Source: Protofrankia sp963555925 (GTDB taxonomy: Bacteria; Actinomycetota; Actinomycetes; Frankiales; Frankiaceae). From it: a stretch of DNA of 64,000 nt. The stretch covers positions 1-64,000 of the forward strand of contig CAUVXJ010000060.1 of the NCBI GenBank assembly GCA_963555925.1. The letters run 5' to 3'. The position numbers were made by a program, and so were the translations under genes. Position 1 is the stretch's first letter. Each line of letters opens with the position of its first letter. The notes under the pieces were generated by a model. That model did no database searches. It had not been told where the DNA came from and worked only from the letters and a program-made list of their open reading frames with translations. This document shows positions 29,525-39,615 of this stretch, in pieces.

Positions 29525-31192
29525 ATGGCGGACTACGGACTGGGCAGCTGGCCGGCTCGTCGCGCCCGCATCAACGGCGCGGACGTAGCGTTGCGCCAGC
29601 ACACAGAGTCCGGAGAGCACAGCGAGCACGGGGAGCAGTCGGCAGACCGCAGCCTGACCTACGCCGAACTGGCCGCCCGGGTCGAGGGTTTGAGCCGGGC
29701 GTTTGCCGAACTCGGCGTGGGCCACGGCGACCGGGTGGCTTACCTCGGCCCGAACGACATCGCGACCTTCGAGGTCTTCTTCGCCACCGCCCGGCTGGGC
29801 GCGATCTTCGTCCCGTTCAACACCCGACTGGCGGCGGACGAGATCGCCTACCTGCTCGACGACGCGCGTCCAACGGTCCTGGTCTACGGCCCGGAGCTGG
29901 CCGATCTGGTGGTCGCGGTGGACCCGGCCGCACACGGGGTCGCCGCGGTCGTGTCGGTGGCCGGGTCCGGGCCGGGTAGCTACGCCGCACTTCTGCACGC
30001 CGCGGCGGGGGCCGGGGTGGGGGCCGCGGCGGGCCACTGCGTGGTGCGTTCGGAGGTGGCACTGTCCGACGACGCGGTGATCCTCTACACCAGCGGCACC
30101 ACCGGTCGCCCGAAGGGCGCCGTGCTCAGCCACGCGAACATGACGTTCAACACGATGAACCAGTTGGCGCACGCGGATGTCCTGACCAGCGACGTGGCCC
30201 TCTGCATGGCTCCCCTGTTCCACGCGGCCGGGCTCGGACAGGTGAGCCTGCCGACCCTGTTCAAGGGTGGCACCGTCGTCGTCGCTGCGAGATTCGACCC
30301 GGGCTACGTGCTGTCGGCGATCGCCGCACTGCGCATCGCGTCGTTCTCCGCCGTGCCGACGATGCTGCAGATGCTGTGCGAGCATCCGGACTTCGCCGCG
30401 GCGGACCTCAGCTCCCTACGCTTCGTGATCTACGGGGGGTCGACGGTCGCCGAGCGTGTCGCGGTCGCCTGGCAGCGCCGTGGCGTGCCGCTCCTGCAGG
30501 GCTACGGGATGACCGAGGCCAGCCCCGGCGTCTACCTGGCGGTGCCGGAGGGCGCGGCCGCGCGGCCGATCTCGATCGGCGTGCCGCACTTCTTCACCGA
30601 CGTGTCGCTGGCCGCCGGGACCGACGAGCCGGAGCCGGGGACGTCCGGCGAACTGCTGGTGCGCGGCCTCAACGTGTTCCGCGGGTACTGGAACCGGCCG
30701 GCGGACACCGACCGTGCCTTCACCGACGGCTGGTTCCGCTCCGGTGACGTCGTGCGGGTCGCCGAGGACGGCTGGGCCTACGTCGTCGACCGAGTCACGG
30801 ATGTGATCATCTCCGGTGGGGAGAACGTCTACCCGGTCGAGGTCGAGGCGGTGCTCAACGCGCTGCCGGGCGTGGTCGACGCCGCGGTCGTCGGGGTCGC
30901 CGACGACCGCTGGGGCGAAGTCGGATTCGCCTTCGTCATCGCTGACCCGGATGCCTGGACCGAGGAGTCCTTGCGGGCCGCGCTGCGGGCCCGCCTGGCT
31001 TCCTTCAAGATCCCGAAATATGTGCGGTTCATCCCGACTCTCCCGCGAACCGCTACCGGGAAGGTTCGCAAACAGGACCTTCGCGCCACCGCGGCCACCG
31101 CGGCCACCGCGGCCACCGCGCTCGGCGCGGCCGGGACCCAACCTTCCATTGAGGAGACAGACCGTGTCCACAGTCGTCGACACCCTGGCTGA
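29525..31192 (+). CDS. Acyl/aryl-CoA synthetase (FadD-like), probable hydroxycinnamoyl-CoA ligase
   Basis: 555 residues. AMP-binding loop YTSGTTGRPKG (188-198), YGMTE adenine motif, GWFRSGDVV and the C-terminal TATGKVRK with its catalytic Lys. ATG 29525 follows GGGAGG. The extreme C-terminus has four in-frame copies of a 9-bp unit (AATA-type, 31084-31119) and then overlaps the MaoC start by 29 bp. It would activate the phenylpropenoid acid with ATP and CoA, the entry step. Broad acyl specificity cannot be excluded. Confidence 0.88.
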   Translation: MADYGLGSWPARRARINGADVALRQHTESGEHSEHGEQSADRSLTYAELAARVEGLSRAFAELGVGHGDRVAYLGPNDIATFEVFFATARLGAIFVPFNTRLAADEIAYLLDDARPTVLVYGPELADLVVAVDPAAHGVAAVVSVAGSGPGSYAALLHAAAGAGVGAAAGHCVVRSEVALSDDAVILYTSGTTGRPKGAVLSHANMTFNTMNQLAHADVLTSDVALCMAPLFHAAGLGQVSLPTLFKGGTVVVAARFDPGYVLSAIAALRIASFSAVPTMLQMLCEHPDFAAADLSSLRFVIYGGSTVAERVAVAWQRRGVPLLQGYGMTEASPGVYLAVPEGAAARPISIGVPHFFTDVSLAAGTDEPEPGTSGELLVRGLNVFRGYWNRPADTDRAFTDGWFRSGDVVRVAEDGWAYVVDRVTDVIISGGENVYPVEVEAVLNALPGVVDAAVVGVADDRWGEVGFAFVIADPDAWTEESLRAALRARLASFKIPKYVRFIPTLPRTATGKVRKQDLRATAATAATAATALGAAGTQPSIEETDRVHSRRHPG

Positions 31193-31619
31193 CCTGACCC
31201 CGCTGGTCGGCAAGAGTCTGGGCGCCAGTTCGTGGGTAGAGATCGACCAGCACCGCATCGACACCTTCGCCGATGCGACCGGCGACCAGCAGTGGATCCA
31301 CACCGACCCGGCGCGGGCCAAGGACGGGCCGTTCGGTACGACGATCGCGCACGGTTATCTCACCCTGTCACTGCTGATCCCGCTGTGGTCGGAGTTGCTG
31401 GACGTCCGCGAGGTCCGCACCAAGGTGAACTACGGCCTGGGCAAGGTGCGTTTCCCAGCGCCGGTTGCGGTGGGGTCGAAGGTGCGGGTGACGGCGACCC
31501 TGGTGGGGCTTGAACCGGTCGACGGCGGGATGCAGCTCACCATCGACGCGGTGATCGAGCGCGACGGTGGTGGCAAGCCGGTGTGCGTCGCCCAGCCGAT
31601 TTTCCGCTTTCTCATCTAG
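31164..31619 (+). CDS. MaoC-type (R)-hydratase
   Basis: 151 residues from GTG 31164 with GAGGAG upstream. The hot-dog fold signature is HRIDTFADATGDQQWIHTDP with the catalytic Asp/His pair, and GPFGTTIAHGYLTLSL. It would hydrate the CoA-linked double bond, replacing the crotonase-type hydratase used in rhodococcal relatives. The stop TAG (31617-31619) coincides with the start of a small IS5-type palindrome, so the C-terminus may have been trimmed or fixed by that insertion. Confidence 0.87.
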   Translation: MSTVVDTLADLTPLVGKSLGASSWVEIDQHRIDTFADATGDQQWIHTDPARAKDGPFGTTIAHGYLTLSLLIPLWSELLDVREVRTKVNYGLGKVRFPAPVAVGSKVRVTATLVGLEPVDGGMQLTIDAVIERDGGGKPVCVAQPIFRFLI

Positions 31620-31643
31620 AGCGTCCCCTATTGCCGGTCGCTC
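31619..31643. repeat. Miniature IS5-type palindrome at the end of the operon
   Basis: 25 bp: GAGCG, then TCCCC, then TATTGCCGGTCGCTC. Only the outer five bases of the left end and the full right end remain. It includes the last base of the hydratase stop codon and could fold into a short hairpin ending the operon. Confidence 0.6.
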
Positions 31644-31745
31644 TTGGTCTCGCGGCACTATTCACCTGCGACGGCACCAGGTAGAACCGAGATGGGGAGG
31701 CGCAACCCGGTAAGGACTGTTTCCGAACGAGTGCGGAGGTGCAGT

Positions 31746-32975
31746 GTGGCTGACAACCGCGGGGTGGCGTACATGGAGCCCGGCCGGGTCGAGGTGGTCG
31801 ACCTGGACTTTCCCGGGCTGGTCTTACAGGACGGGCCGGGGGTCAACCCGGCGAACGTGGGCCGGCAGTGCCCGCACGGCGTCATCCTGAAGGTGGTGTC
31901 GACCAATATCTGCGGCAGCGACCAGCACATGGTCCGCGGCCGGACGACCGCGCCGGCCGGGCTGGTCCTCGGCCATGAGATCACCGGTGAGGTCATCGAG
32001 ACCGGTCGGGACGTCGAGTTCATCAAGGCCGGGGACCTCGTCTCCGTCCCGTTCAACATCGCCTGCGGCCGCTGCCGCAACTGCAAGGAACGCAAGACCG
32101 GCATCTGCCTGACCGTCAACCCGGACCGGCCTGGGTCGGCCTACGGCTACGTCGACATGGGCGGCTGGGTCGGCGGCCAGGCAGAGTACGTGATGGTCCC
32201 CTACGCCGACTGGAACCTGTTGCGCTTCCCCGACCGGGACCAGGCCATGGCGAAGATCCTCGATTTGACGATGCTGTCGGACATCTTCCCCACCGGCTTC
32301 CACGGCTGTGTCACCGCCGGGGTCGGCCCCGGCTCCACTGTGTACATCGCCGGCGCCGGCCCGGTGGGGCTGGCCGCGGCGGCGTCCGCGTTCCTGCTGG
32401 GTGCCGCGGTGGTCATCGTCGGTGACCTCAACGCCGAGCGGCTGGCGCAGGCCCGCAGCTTCGGGTGCGCGACCGTCGACGTGTCACTCGGTGACCTCGG
32501 CGGCCAGATCGCGGAGATCCTCGGTGAGCCGGAGGTGGACTGCGCGGTCGACGCGGTCGGGTTCGAGGCCCGCGGGCACGCCCCGGACGCCGCCGAGGCG
32601 CCCGCCGCCGTCCTGAACGCGGTCATGGAGATCACCCGGGCCGGCGGGTCGATCGGCATTCCCGGGCTGTATGTGACCGGTGACCCGGGCGCGGCCGACG
32701 AGGCGGCGAAGGTCGGCTCGCTGTCGATCCGGATCGGGCTGGGCTGGGCCCGCTCGCACGCCTTGTTCACCGGCCAGTGCCCGGTGATGACGTATCACCG
32801 ACAGCTGATGATGGCGATCCTGCACGACCGGGTACAGATCGCGAAGGCGGTCAACGCCACCCCTATCCCGCTGGAGCAGGCCCCCGCCGGCTACCGCACC
32901 TTCGATCAGGGTGCGGCCCGCAAGTACGTCCTCGACCCCCACGGCCTGCTCGCCAGCACCACGTCTACCGCCTGA
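31746..32975 (+). CDS. fdhA: Glutathione-independent formaldehyde dehydrogenase (zinc ADH family)
   Basis: 409 residues from GTG 31746 (GGAGG 7-8 bp upstream). Catalytic-zinc motifs CGSDQHMVRG and GHEITG, structural-zinc cysteines CGRCRNCKERKTGIC, NAD fold GAGPVGLAAA, and the extended insert VNPDRPGSAYGYVDMGGWVGG typical of this enzyme. It oxidises formaldehyde to formate with NAD without glutathione. It lies behind a catabolic operon whose route would release formaldehyde on O-demethylation of a methoxy-aromatic acid, which explains its place. Confidence 0.9.
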   Translation: MADNRGVAYMEPGRVEVVDLDFPGLVLQDGPGVNPANVGRQCPHGVILKVVSTNICGSDQHMVRGRTTAPAGLVLGHEITGEVIETGRDVEFIKAGDLVSVPFNIACGRCRNCKERKTGICLTVNPDRPGSAYGYVDMGGWVGGQAEYVMVPYADWNLLRFPDRDQAMAKILDLTMLSDIFPTGFHGCVTAGVGPGSTVYIAGAGPVGLAAAASAFLLGAAVVIVGDLNAERLAQARSFGCATVDVSLGDLGGQIAEILGEPEVDCAVDAVGFEARGHAPDAAEAPAAVLNAVMEITRAGGSIGIPGLYVTGDPGAADEAAKVGSLSIRIGLGWARSHALFTGQCPVMTYHRQLMMAILHDRVQIAKAVNATPIPLEQAPAGYRTFDQGAARKYVLDPHGLLASTTSTA

Positions 32976-33049
32976 GGAGTGTGTCGGTGAGCGTATTCGT
33001 CTCCTCGGCTTGTCACCCGACGAGGTGGCGGGGCAGCCCGTGTTCTACT

Positions 33050-33550
33050 GGTTAAGGAGTTTGGGTCGATCGGGCGCGCTGGTTTCCCGGGAGATAGCGG
33101 CGATTTCGCCGTCCGGCTGGACCAGGGCCGGCAATGCGGCGCCCGACGCAAGGATGGCGATGTCATGGGGCAGCCAAAGCCCACCCGACAGGCTGGCTCC
33201 CGGGAGCGCTCGCGCACCATGTGAAACTGCTGGAGCGCGTCCGTGCCAACCGGTGCTGACACGGGCGAGAAAGCCAGGTGCCCGGCGTTCGGCAGCCAGT
33301 CCATCGGCGTCATCTCGTCGAGGCCGGTGACACCATTGTTGATTGTATGGCGGTCGCGCTGGACATGACCACCACGCTCGCTGTGTTCGGAATGGGTGTA
33401 GAACTTCGCGCTCGGGATCTGACCGAAGGCGTCCTTGATGATCCCGTAGTAGGTCAAGTCTCCCACCACCGCGCGGAAGCGTGCACGTGCGGTATCGAAG
33501 TGCGCTGGGTCGACGTCGGGCGGTAACAAACGGGAAGGACCGGAGGCCAT
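33050..33550 (-). pseudogene. Vanillyl-alcohol-oxidase/4-cresol-dehydrogenase type flavoenzyme, frameshifted fragment
   Basis: The first part in one frame reads TYYGIIKDAFGQIPSAKFYT, then MTPMDWLPNAGHLAFSPVSAP and LQQFHMVRE, matching the cap-domain region of VAO-family enzymes acting on p-substituted phenols. It then shifts frame and continues as PHDIAILASG ... ALPALVQPDGEIAAISRE. FAD-binding N-terminus and the C-terminus are missing. A relic of a phenol side-chain oxidase; supports a history of aromatic catabolism here. Confidence 0.6.
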
Positions 33551-33879
33551 GGATATGACTCCTCATCACAGGCGTGGCGGACCGACCAGCGGGCGGGGCG
33601 CGGCTGTCGGCTAGAATTGGGCGGACCATCTCGAATCCGAACCGGTCGTTATCCCCGAGCGCACGGAGCTCGTGGGGGTGGTACAGTGCGCCACCAATCC
33701 GTCAAGCTTGATCCAGATTTCGGGTGCGCGTCAACGTCAGCGACATATGATGTACGCTGGCCGGGACAATTCGCCGGTCCGACCCGTCATTCGCAGGTTG
33801 CCTTACATTCCCCGGCTCGGTTAGCGTCTGCGTCGCAGACGGTTAGCGCGCCGGGCTGAGAAATGAGGAGATGGTTGAC
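33551..33879. other. Intergenic region before the Rieske-type reductase
   Basis: No gene supported. AT content rises around 33720-33770. It ends in the palindrome at 33825-33841 and the reductase start. Confidence 0.5.
33825..33841. promoter_or_regulatory. Perfect 17-bp palindrome, probable operator of the reductase gene
   Basis: CGTCTGCG-T-CGCAGACG flanked on both sides by GGTTAG/GGTTAG-like bases, 38 bp before the likely GTG start at 33880. Size and symmetry suit a GntR or MarR dimer. Confidence 0.55.
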
Positions 33880-34926
33880 GTGACCGGGCTGCCCGCCACC
33901 ACCCTGCCCGCCACCACCGTGGCTTCGCCGGGTGTCGCCGCGGTCGGCCCGAGCCGGGGGCTTGAGTTCGACGGTTCCGTTGTCGTCCGTACCCGGCGCA
34001 GCGAATCCGACGGCGTGGTGTCTTTGCAGCTCGAGGATGCCTCGGGAGCGTCGCTGCCGGGGTGGGCCCCGGGCGCTCACATCGATCTCGTGTTGCCCAA
34101 CGGGCTCGTGCGGCAGTACTCACTGTGCGGTCCGGCCGCCGACTATGGCACGTGGCGGATCGGTGTGCTTCGCGAGCCGGCGGGCCGGGGTGGGTCGGTC
34201 TGGATCCACGACAACGCCCAGGCGGGCACCGAGCTGCGCGTCCGGGGGCCGCGCAACAACTTCGCGCTGCGGGCGGCGTCCCGCTACGTGTTCATCGCCG
34301 GCGGCATCGGGATCACCCCGCTGCTGTCCATGGTGGCGGCGGCCGAAGCAGCGGGTGCGGACTGGACGCTGCACTACGGCGGGCGGCGCCGGGCGTCGAT
34401 GGCCTTTCTCGACGAGCTCGCACGTTATGGGGACAGGGTGCGGGTGCGCCCTGAGGACGAGGTCGGGATGCTTGACCTGGCCGCGATCCTGAGCGAGCCG
34501 TCGCCGTCGACGCTGGTGTACTGCTGCGGGCCGGCGGGCCTGATCGATGCCGTCGAGTCGCGCTGCACGTCGTGGGCGTCCGGAGCCCTGCACGTAGAGC
34601 GGTTTGCCGCCGCGGCGTCCACGGTGGCGGCATCGGGGGCGTCGGCCGAGGCCGCCAACCGGCCGATCGAGGTTGAGTGCCGGCGCTCGGGAATCACGCT
34701 GACGGTACCGCCGGAACTGTCGATTCTTCAGGTGGTCGAGAACGCCGGTCTGGGGGTCCTGTCCTCGTGCGCCGAGGGTATCTGCGGGACCTGCGAAACG
34801 GCGGTCCTGGATGGCGAGGTCGATCATCGAGACTCGCTGCTGACCGACGAGGAACGTGCCACGAACGAGATGATGATGATCTGCGTTTCACGCGCGAGGC
34901 ACGACCGCCTCGTGCTGGATCTGTAG
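33880..34926 (+). CDS. Phthalate-dioxygenase-reductase type oxidoreductase (VanB-like)
   Basis: 348 residues from GTG 33880 (GAGGAG nine bases upstream); an ATG at 33871 lies directly against the SD and is less likely. Domain order FMN/flavin (RQYSLCGP), NAD (GGIGITPLLS), then C-terminal plant-type [2Fe-2S] with CAEGICGTC and the last Cys in MMICVSRA. It passes electrons from NADH to a Rieske oxygenase, as VanB does for vanillate O-demethylase. No oxygenase is adjacent; the best partner in the window is at 59848-60915, beyond the CRISPR island. Confidence 0.88.
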   Translation: MTGLPATTLPATTVASPGVAAVGPSRGLEFDGSVVVRTRRSESDGVVSLQLEDASGASLPGWAPGAHIDLVLPNGLVRQYSLCGPAADYGTWRIGVLREPAGRGGSVWIHDNAQAGTELRVRGPRNNFALRAASRYVFIAGGIGITPLLSMVAAAEAAGADWTLHYGGRRRASMAFLDELARYGDRVRVRPEDEVGMLDLAAILSEPSPSTLVYCCGPAGLIDAVESRCTSWASGALHVERFAAAASTVAASGASAEAANRPIEVECRRSGITLTVPPELSILQVVENAGLGVLSSCAEGICGTCETAVLDGEVDHRDSLLTDEERATNEMMMICVSRARHDRLVLDL

Positions 34927-34935
34927 TGGTTCGAT

Positions 34936-35109
34936 GTGCTTCGGGAGGCGGGGCTCGGTCCCGGCGACGAACTCCGGGTGACCGCCGATGGACGCGGCAG
35001 GCTCGTCCTCGTCGTTGTCCATGATCCTCTTGAGGAGCTGATCGGCTCTGCTCCGGGGTTGTCCGCCATGACCGACCTCGACGCGTTGAGGAACGAATGG
35101 GAGCGGTAG
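34936..35109 (+). pseudogene. VapB-type antitoxin lacking its N-terminal DNA-binding part
   Basis: 57 residues from a possible GTG at 34936: LREAGLGPGDELRV, DGRGRLVL and the toxin-binding tail LSAMTDLDALRNEWER. AbrB-like antitoxins of this kind normally have about 25 more residues ahead, but here the frame is closed by the stop of the reductase gene at 34924-34926. It overlaps the vapC start. Truncated, though the toxin-neutralising tail could still be made. Confidence 0.55.
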
Positions 35110-35499
35110 TCCTCGATACGAGCGTGGTCCTTGCGTTGTTCGACTCCGATGACTCCCTGCACACAGGTGCGGTCCAGGCGGCCCGCCGTCGGCGCGACGC
35201 CGGTGATGGTTTCGTGCTACCGGCGAGCGTGCTGGCCGAGTTGCTCGTCGGTGCCGCGCGCCGGAGCGAGGAGGAGGTTGCCGTGCGCCGACGGCTCACC
35301 ACCGCCGCATTCGGGCCGCCGTATCCTTGTGGACGAAGCTGTCGCGGTTGCGGCCGCGCTACGGCGGGCGCGGCACCAGTCCCTACGGCTACCGGACGCG
35401 CTCGTGTTTGCTGCCGCCGACGTCGTCGGCGCTGAAACCATACTTACCGGCGACAAACGCTGGCAGAGTCTTGACGACCGGGTCGAGGTTGTCCGGTAG
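35097..35499 (+). pseudogene. VapC-type PIN-domain toxin, frameshifted
   Basis: Starts ATG 35097 inside the antitoxin. First frame gives VVLDTSVVLALFDSDD with the first acidic residue, and LPASVLAELLVGAARR with the Glu. Near 35315-35330 the frame slips, and the remainder continues in another frame as LRRARHQSLRLPDALVFAAA and TILTGDKRW, with the last acidic residues. Together they make a complete PIN domain of about 134 residues, so a single small indel inactivated the ribonuclease, which fits the damaged antitoxin. Confidence 0.75.
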
Positions 35500-35554
35500 A
35501 CGTGGGCAATGGATCGCCGCATCGCTCCCCGTCCATCGCTGCGCGAGGCACGGG

Positions 35555-35600
35555 TACCCCGGCCCCGCTCCTTGATCCACGTTCCTACTGCCGGGCGCTC
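35555..35600. repeat. Right-end remnant of an IS5-type MITE
   Basis: CCGCTCCTTGATCCACG followed by CTACTGCCGGGCGCTC, matching 16333-16374 with few changes. The left part is too diverged to bound. No coding content between 35500 and 35787. Confidence 0.6.
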
Positions 35601-35787
35601 TAGGTGCTGCATCGCCGACGGTGACTGTCGGCTTGGCGTCCAGCGCCGAGTCATCCCGACCTTCGGGGAAGAGCATCCGCGTCCTCGCTTCCGTGCGTGA
35701 GACCCGAGTGTCTCCGGTCGCTGAGGATCAGACCACCGTGACCCCGTCGATGTCTGCGACCCAGTCCAGACCCGGAGTCGGAGATCG

Positions 35788-36036
35788 TTAGATTGCTGGT
35801 TTCGTCCCGGATGGGCGGGCAGGCTGGATACCAGATGACCCGTGAGGGATGCCGGTGATGGTGAGAGACTGTTTGGGCGCGATCGGCCCGCCGAACGGGC
35901 CCTCTGCGGCTCGCTGCGGGTCGACGCGGATCCACTGGTGGTCTCCGGTGGCGTCGGCGAATTGGTTCACCGCATCCTGGGTGATCTCGTACCAGTCGCT
36001 TCGCCTCAGCTCCTCGCCGACGGGCAGCGACTGGCT
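35788..36036 (-). pseudogene. MaoC-type hydratase, N-terminal fragment
   Basis: Reads SQSLPVGEELRRSDWYEITQ, then VNQFADATGDHQWIRVDP and GPFGGPIAP, close to the intact hydratase at 31164 in motif order. After GGPIAP the expected HGYLTLSL is replaced by unrelated residues and a stop. No convincing start on the 5' side. A decayed relative of the operon's hydratase. Confidence 0.65.
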
Positions 36037-36062
36037 CAAGCTGGCCCTCCACGAGCGCGTCG

Positions 36063-36683
36063 AGATGACAATCATCGACGCCATCGCATCCAGCGAAAGC
36101 GGACTTTTCGCTTTCGCCATCACCCGGTCGACCAACGACCTGCCGGGCCGGCTTTTCCCGGTGCCCGCAACGAAGATGTTCACTGTAGATGGCCAAAACG
36201 TGACGCCAGGCAGCGGCGAAACGGGAATTCTCGCCTATAGCGGCCCCATGCCGCTCGGGTACTACAAGGGTGCCGGCAGGACGTCGACGACCTTCCGGAC
36301 GATCGGCGGGATTCGGTACGTGATCCGTCGGCTTTGACCTCGCCCAGGTCGAGGCCGACGGTGCGATCCGGTTTCTCGGTCGCGGTTCCGGGGTGATCAA
36401 CACCGGTGGCGAGAAGGTGCACCCGGCGGAGGTGGAGAACGCCCTGCTGACACACCCCGCGGTCACCGACTGCATCGTGGTCGGCGTGCCCGATCCGACC
36501 TGGGGAGAGCGGGTGGCCGCGCTGGTGGCCATGCGGCCCGACCCGCCGGTGACCCAGGAGGAGCTGCGCGACTGGGTACGACGGAGCCTGGCCGGCTACA
36601 AGGTCCCCCGCGTTGTGGTCATCGTGGACGCCCTGAACGCGCCGTGCAGGACGCATCGGTCAACACGGCTGGCTGGACGTGAG
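36063..36683 (+). pseudogene. Acyl-CoA synthetase, C-terminal half, frameshifted
   Basis: Begins without a proper start at TIIDAIASSESGLFAF, continues PGSGETGILAYSGPMPLGYY and TFRTIGGIRYV, then breaks frame near 36330 and resumes in another frame as DLAQVEADGAIRFLGRGSG, INTGGEKVHPAEVENALL and YKVPRVVV. The N-terminal AMP-binding loop is absent. It ends about 100 bp before CRISPR array 1. Another relic of a fatty-acid or aromatic CoA pathway. Confidence 0.7.
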
Positions 36684-36778
36684 CCGACAGCGCGAAATCG
36701 TTCCCGACGCGTCAGCGTGCACATCGCCTTGGCCGCATGCAGGCTTTAGCGGCCGTCGCCACACTCGTCCTGATCGTC

Positions 36779-39615
36779 GTTCCATCCCCGCTCGCGCGGG
36801 GCCGACCACCATCTCAGCGTTCCGCCGGGTACCGGTGGCGGATCATCCCCGCTGACGCGGGGCCGACATGTTCGACGTATGTCGAGAATATCTGTACGAC
36901 GGATCATCCCCGCTCGCGCGGGGCCGACGCTGTCGCGCTGGGGGAGCTCGGCGACCTGGTGGGATCATCCCCGCTTGCGCGGGGCCGACGGCGCCGGGGG
37001 CATGTGCGTCGAGGTAGGCGAGGGATCATCCCCGCTTGCGCGGGGCCGACACAGCGAGCCGTCCACCGAGGTGGAGGGACTGCGGATCATCCCCGCTTGC
37101 GCGGGGCCGACAACGCAGGTCGCCCGCGAGCGAGATGGCCAACGGGATCATCCCCGCTTGCGCGGGGCCGACCCAGCGCGTAGCAGCGACTCGACAACAT
37201 CAGCCGGATCATCCCCGCTTGCGCGGGGCCGACGCTGTTGCCCGACCCGCGGCCGTAGACCTGCGGGGATCATCCCCGCTTGCGCGGGGCCGACCGCCCG
37301 TGTGGCGCCCGGATACCTGACACAGGAGGATCATCCCCGCTTGCGCGGGGCCGACAACACCCTGGAGAAGAGCGCCGCCCAGCTGACCGGATCATCCCCG
37401 CTTGCGCGGGGCCGACGCAGGCTCGCTGCCGCCCGACGATCTGCACGCCGGATCATCCCCGCTTGCGCGGGGCCGACGTCGTTGTCTTTGCTGACGGCGG
37501 TTACCTACCGGGATCATCCCCGCTTGCGCGGGGCCGACCGGGCGTGGTCTCAGACATGGCGGCCCGCCTGAGGATCATCCCCGCTTGCGCGGGGCCGACG
37601 CCGCAGACGCGTGCGCGGTTCCGTGCACCCCGGGATCATCCCCGCTTGCGCGGAGCCGACGGGGCATGAGTCAGACAGAGATCGCTGCTGCCAGGATCAT
37701 CCCCGCTTGCGCGGGGCCGACCGTCCACCCTGTCGAGACGGTGACGGCGTCCTGTGGATCATCCCCGCTTGCGCGGGGCCGACCCAAGGCCATCAAGGGT
37801 CTCGGTGAGAAAACCCGGATCATCCCCGCTTGCGCGGGGCCGACGTAACCCCTGGGGGACGAACGGTGCGTCCTCGGGGATCATCCCCGCTTGCGCGGGG
37901 CCGACACGCCGACGATCAGTCCGAGTCGGTAGCTCTGCGGATCATCCCCGCTTGCGCGGGGCCGACGGAGACGTCGCGGCTCACCCGTCACTCTCGCCGT
38001 GGATCATCCCCGCTTGCGCGGGGCCGACTAACCCACGACTGTGGGTGTGTGGTCAGTGGATGGATCATCCCCGCTTGCGCGGGGCCGACCAACTGCCGTT
38101 GGGTGCCTCGCCAGAGAAATGGGGATCATCCCCGCTTGCGCGGGGCCGACCCACAAATACGACAGGGAAAGGCAGTCATGGGAGGATCATCCCCGCTTGC
38201 GCGGGGCCGACCCGATGGTGGACGGTGTGGACGCGCGGATGACGGGATCATCCCCGCTTACGCGGGGCCGACGGGCCGCACTACACACCGGACCAGCTGG
38301 AGTGGGGATCATCCCCGCTTGCGCGGGGCCGACCACAGACGTACTCGGCGGGGTCGAGGTCGACAGGGATCATCCCCGCTTGCGCGGGGCCGACATTCGC
38401 CTACCGTGGCATCGACCCAGCGATCCAGGATCATCCCCGCTTGCGCGGGGCCGACGACAGCCTGAGAACTCGACAGCGCACCCCACCAGGATCATCCCCG
38501 CTTGCGCGGGGCCGACTCACCACCATCGTGCAGGCGCAGGCGACCACCGGGATCATCCCCGCTTGCGCGGGGCCGACCCTCGAATCGACAGGCGCTCATC
38601 ATGGATGCCCGGATCATCCCCGCTTGCGCGGGGCCGACGACGCGTGGCCGTACTTCCCCACTAATGCGCCGGGATCATCCCCGCTTGCGCGGGGCCGACG
38701 ACCCGGGAGAGCTGGAACGCGCGGCGTTGGAGGGATCATCCCCGCTTGCGCGGGGCCGACGATCCTGCGCCCGACCCGGCCGCGGACAGGACGGGATCAT
38801 CCCCGCTTGCGCGGGGCCGACTCGCCTACGCGGCGAGGAGCGTGGGGGCGGGCAGGATCATCCCCGCTTGCGCGGGGCCGACTCGCCTACGCGGCGAGGA
38901 GCGTGGGGGCGGGCAGGATCATCCCCGCTTGCGCGGGGCCGACATCCACAGCTGCCCGTTGCGCACGCACCATGCAGGATCATCCCCGCTTGCGCGGGGC
39001 CGACGACAATGACGGGCCGAACGGGACGATTGTCTCGGGATCATCCCCGCTTGCGCGGGGCCGACACCGCACCGACAATCGCCGTGATGATGAAACTCGG
39101 ATCATCCCCGCTTGCGCGGGGCCGACTCACCATCGTGGACCCGGGCGGGACCGTGACAGGGATCATCCCCGCTTGCGCGGGGCCGACCGTCTGAAGGTAG
39201 GAGTTATACCAGCCCCACCAGGATCATCCCCGCTTGCGCGGGGCCGACGGACGGACTCCTCATGTCCGCCGCGATGGTCCTGGATCATCCCCGCTTGCGC
39301 GGGGCCGACGGGTCACCTATGCACGCCACGTGCAAGCGGAAGAGGATCATCCCCGCTTGCGCGGGGCCGACTTGTCGGTGCGGTCATGACGCACCGCCAA
39401 GTGCGGATCATCCCCGCTTGCGCGGGGCCGACGCGAACGTCAGGTTGTAGATGATGCGCGGTCGCGGATCATCCCCGCTTGCGCGGGGCCGACCGGTCGA
39501 CACCGTGACACCGAGTTCGGGTGCCAGGATCATCCCCGCTTGCGCGGGGCCGACCGCTCGTCTCGTCAGACATGGCGTCCCGCCTGGGGATCATCCCCGC
39601 TTGCGCGGGGCCGAC
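36779..39615 (-). CRISPR. CRISPR array 1, type I-E: 47 repeats, 46 spacers
   Basis: 28-bp repeats at 61-bp spacing (33-nt spacers; a few units are 60 or 62). On the plus strand the repeat starts GGATCATCCCCGC and ends GCGGGGCCGAC with the CCCCGC/GCGGGG stem. The crRNA strand is minus, judged by the ATGATCC 3' end typical of I-E handles, by the leader side at 39616, and by the three degenerate repeats at the far end (36779, 36840, 36901), which is therefore oldest. Variants also occur at 37633 and 38245. Two adjacent spacers are identical (38822-38854, 38883-38915). Confidence 0.97.
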
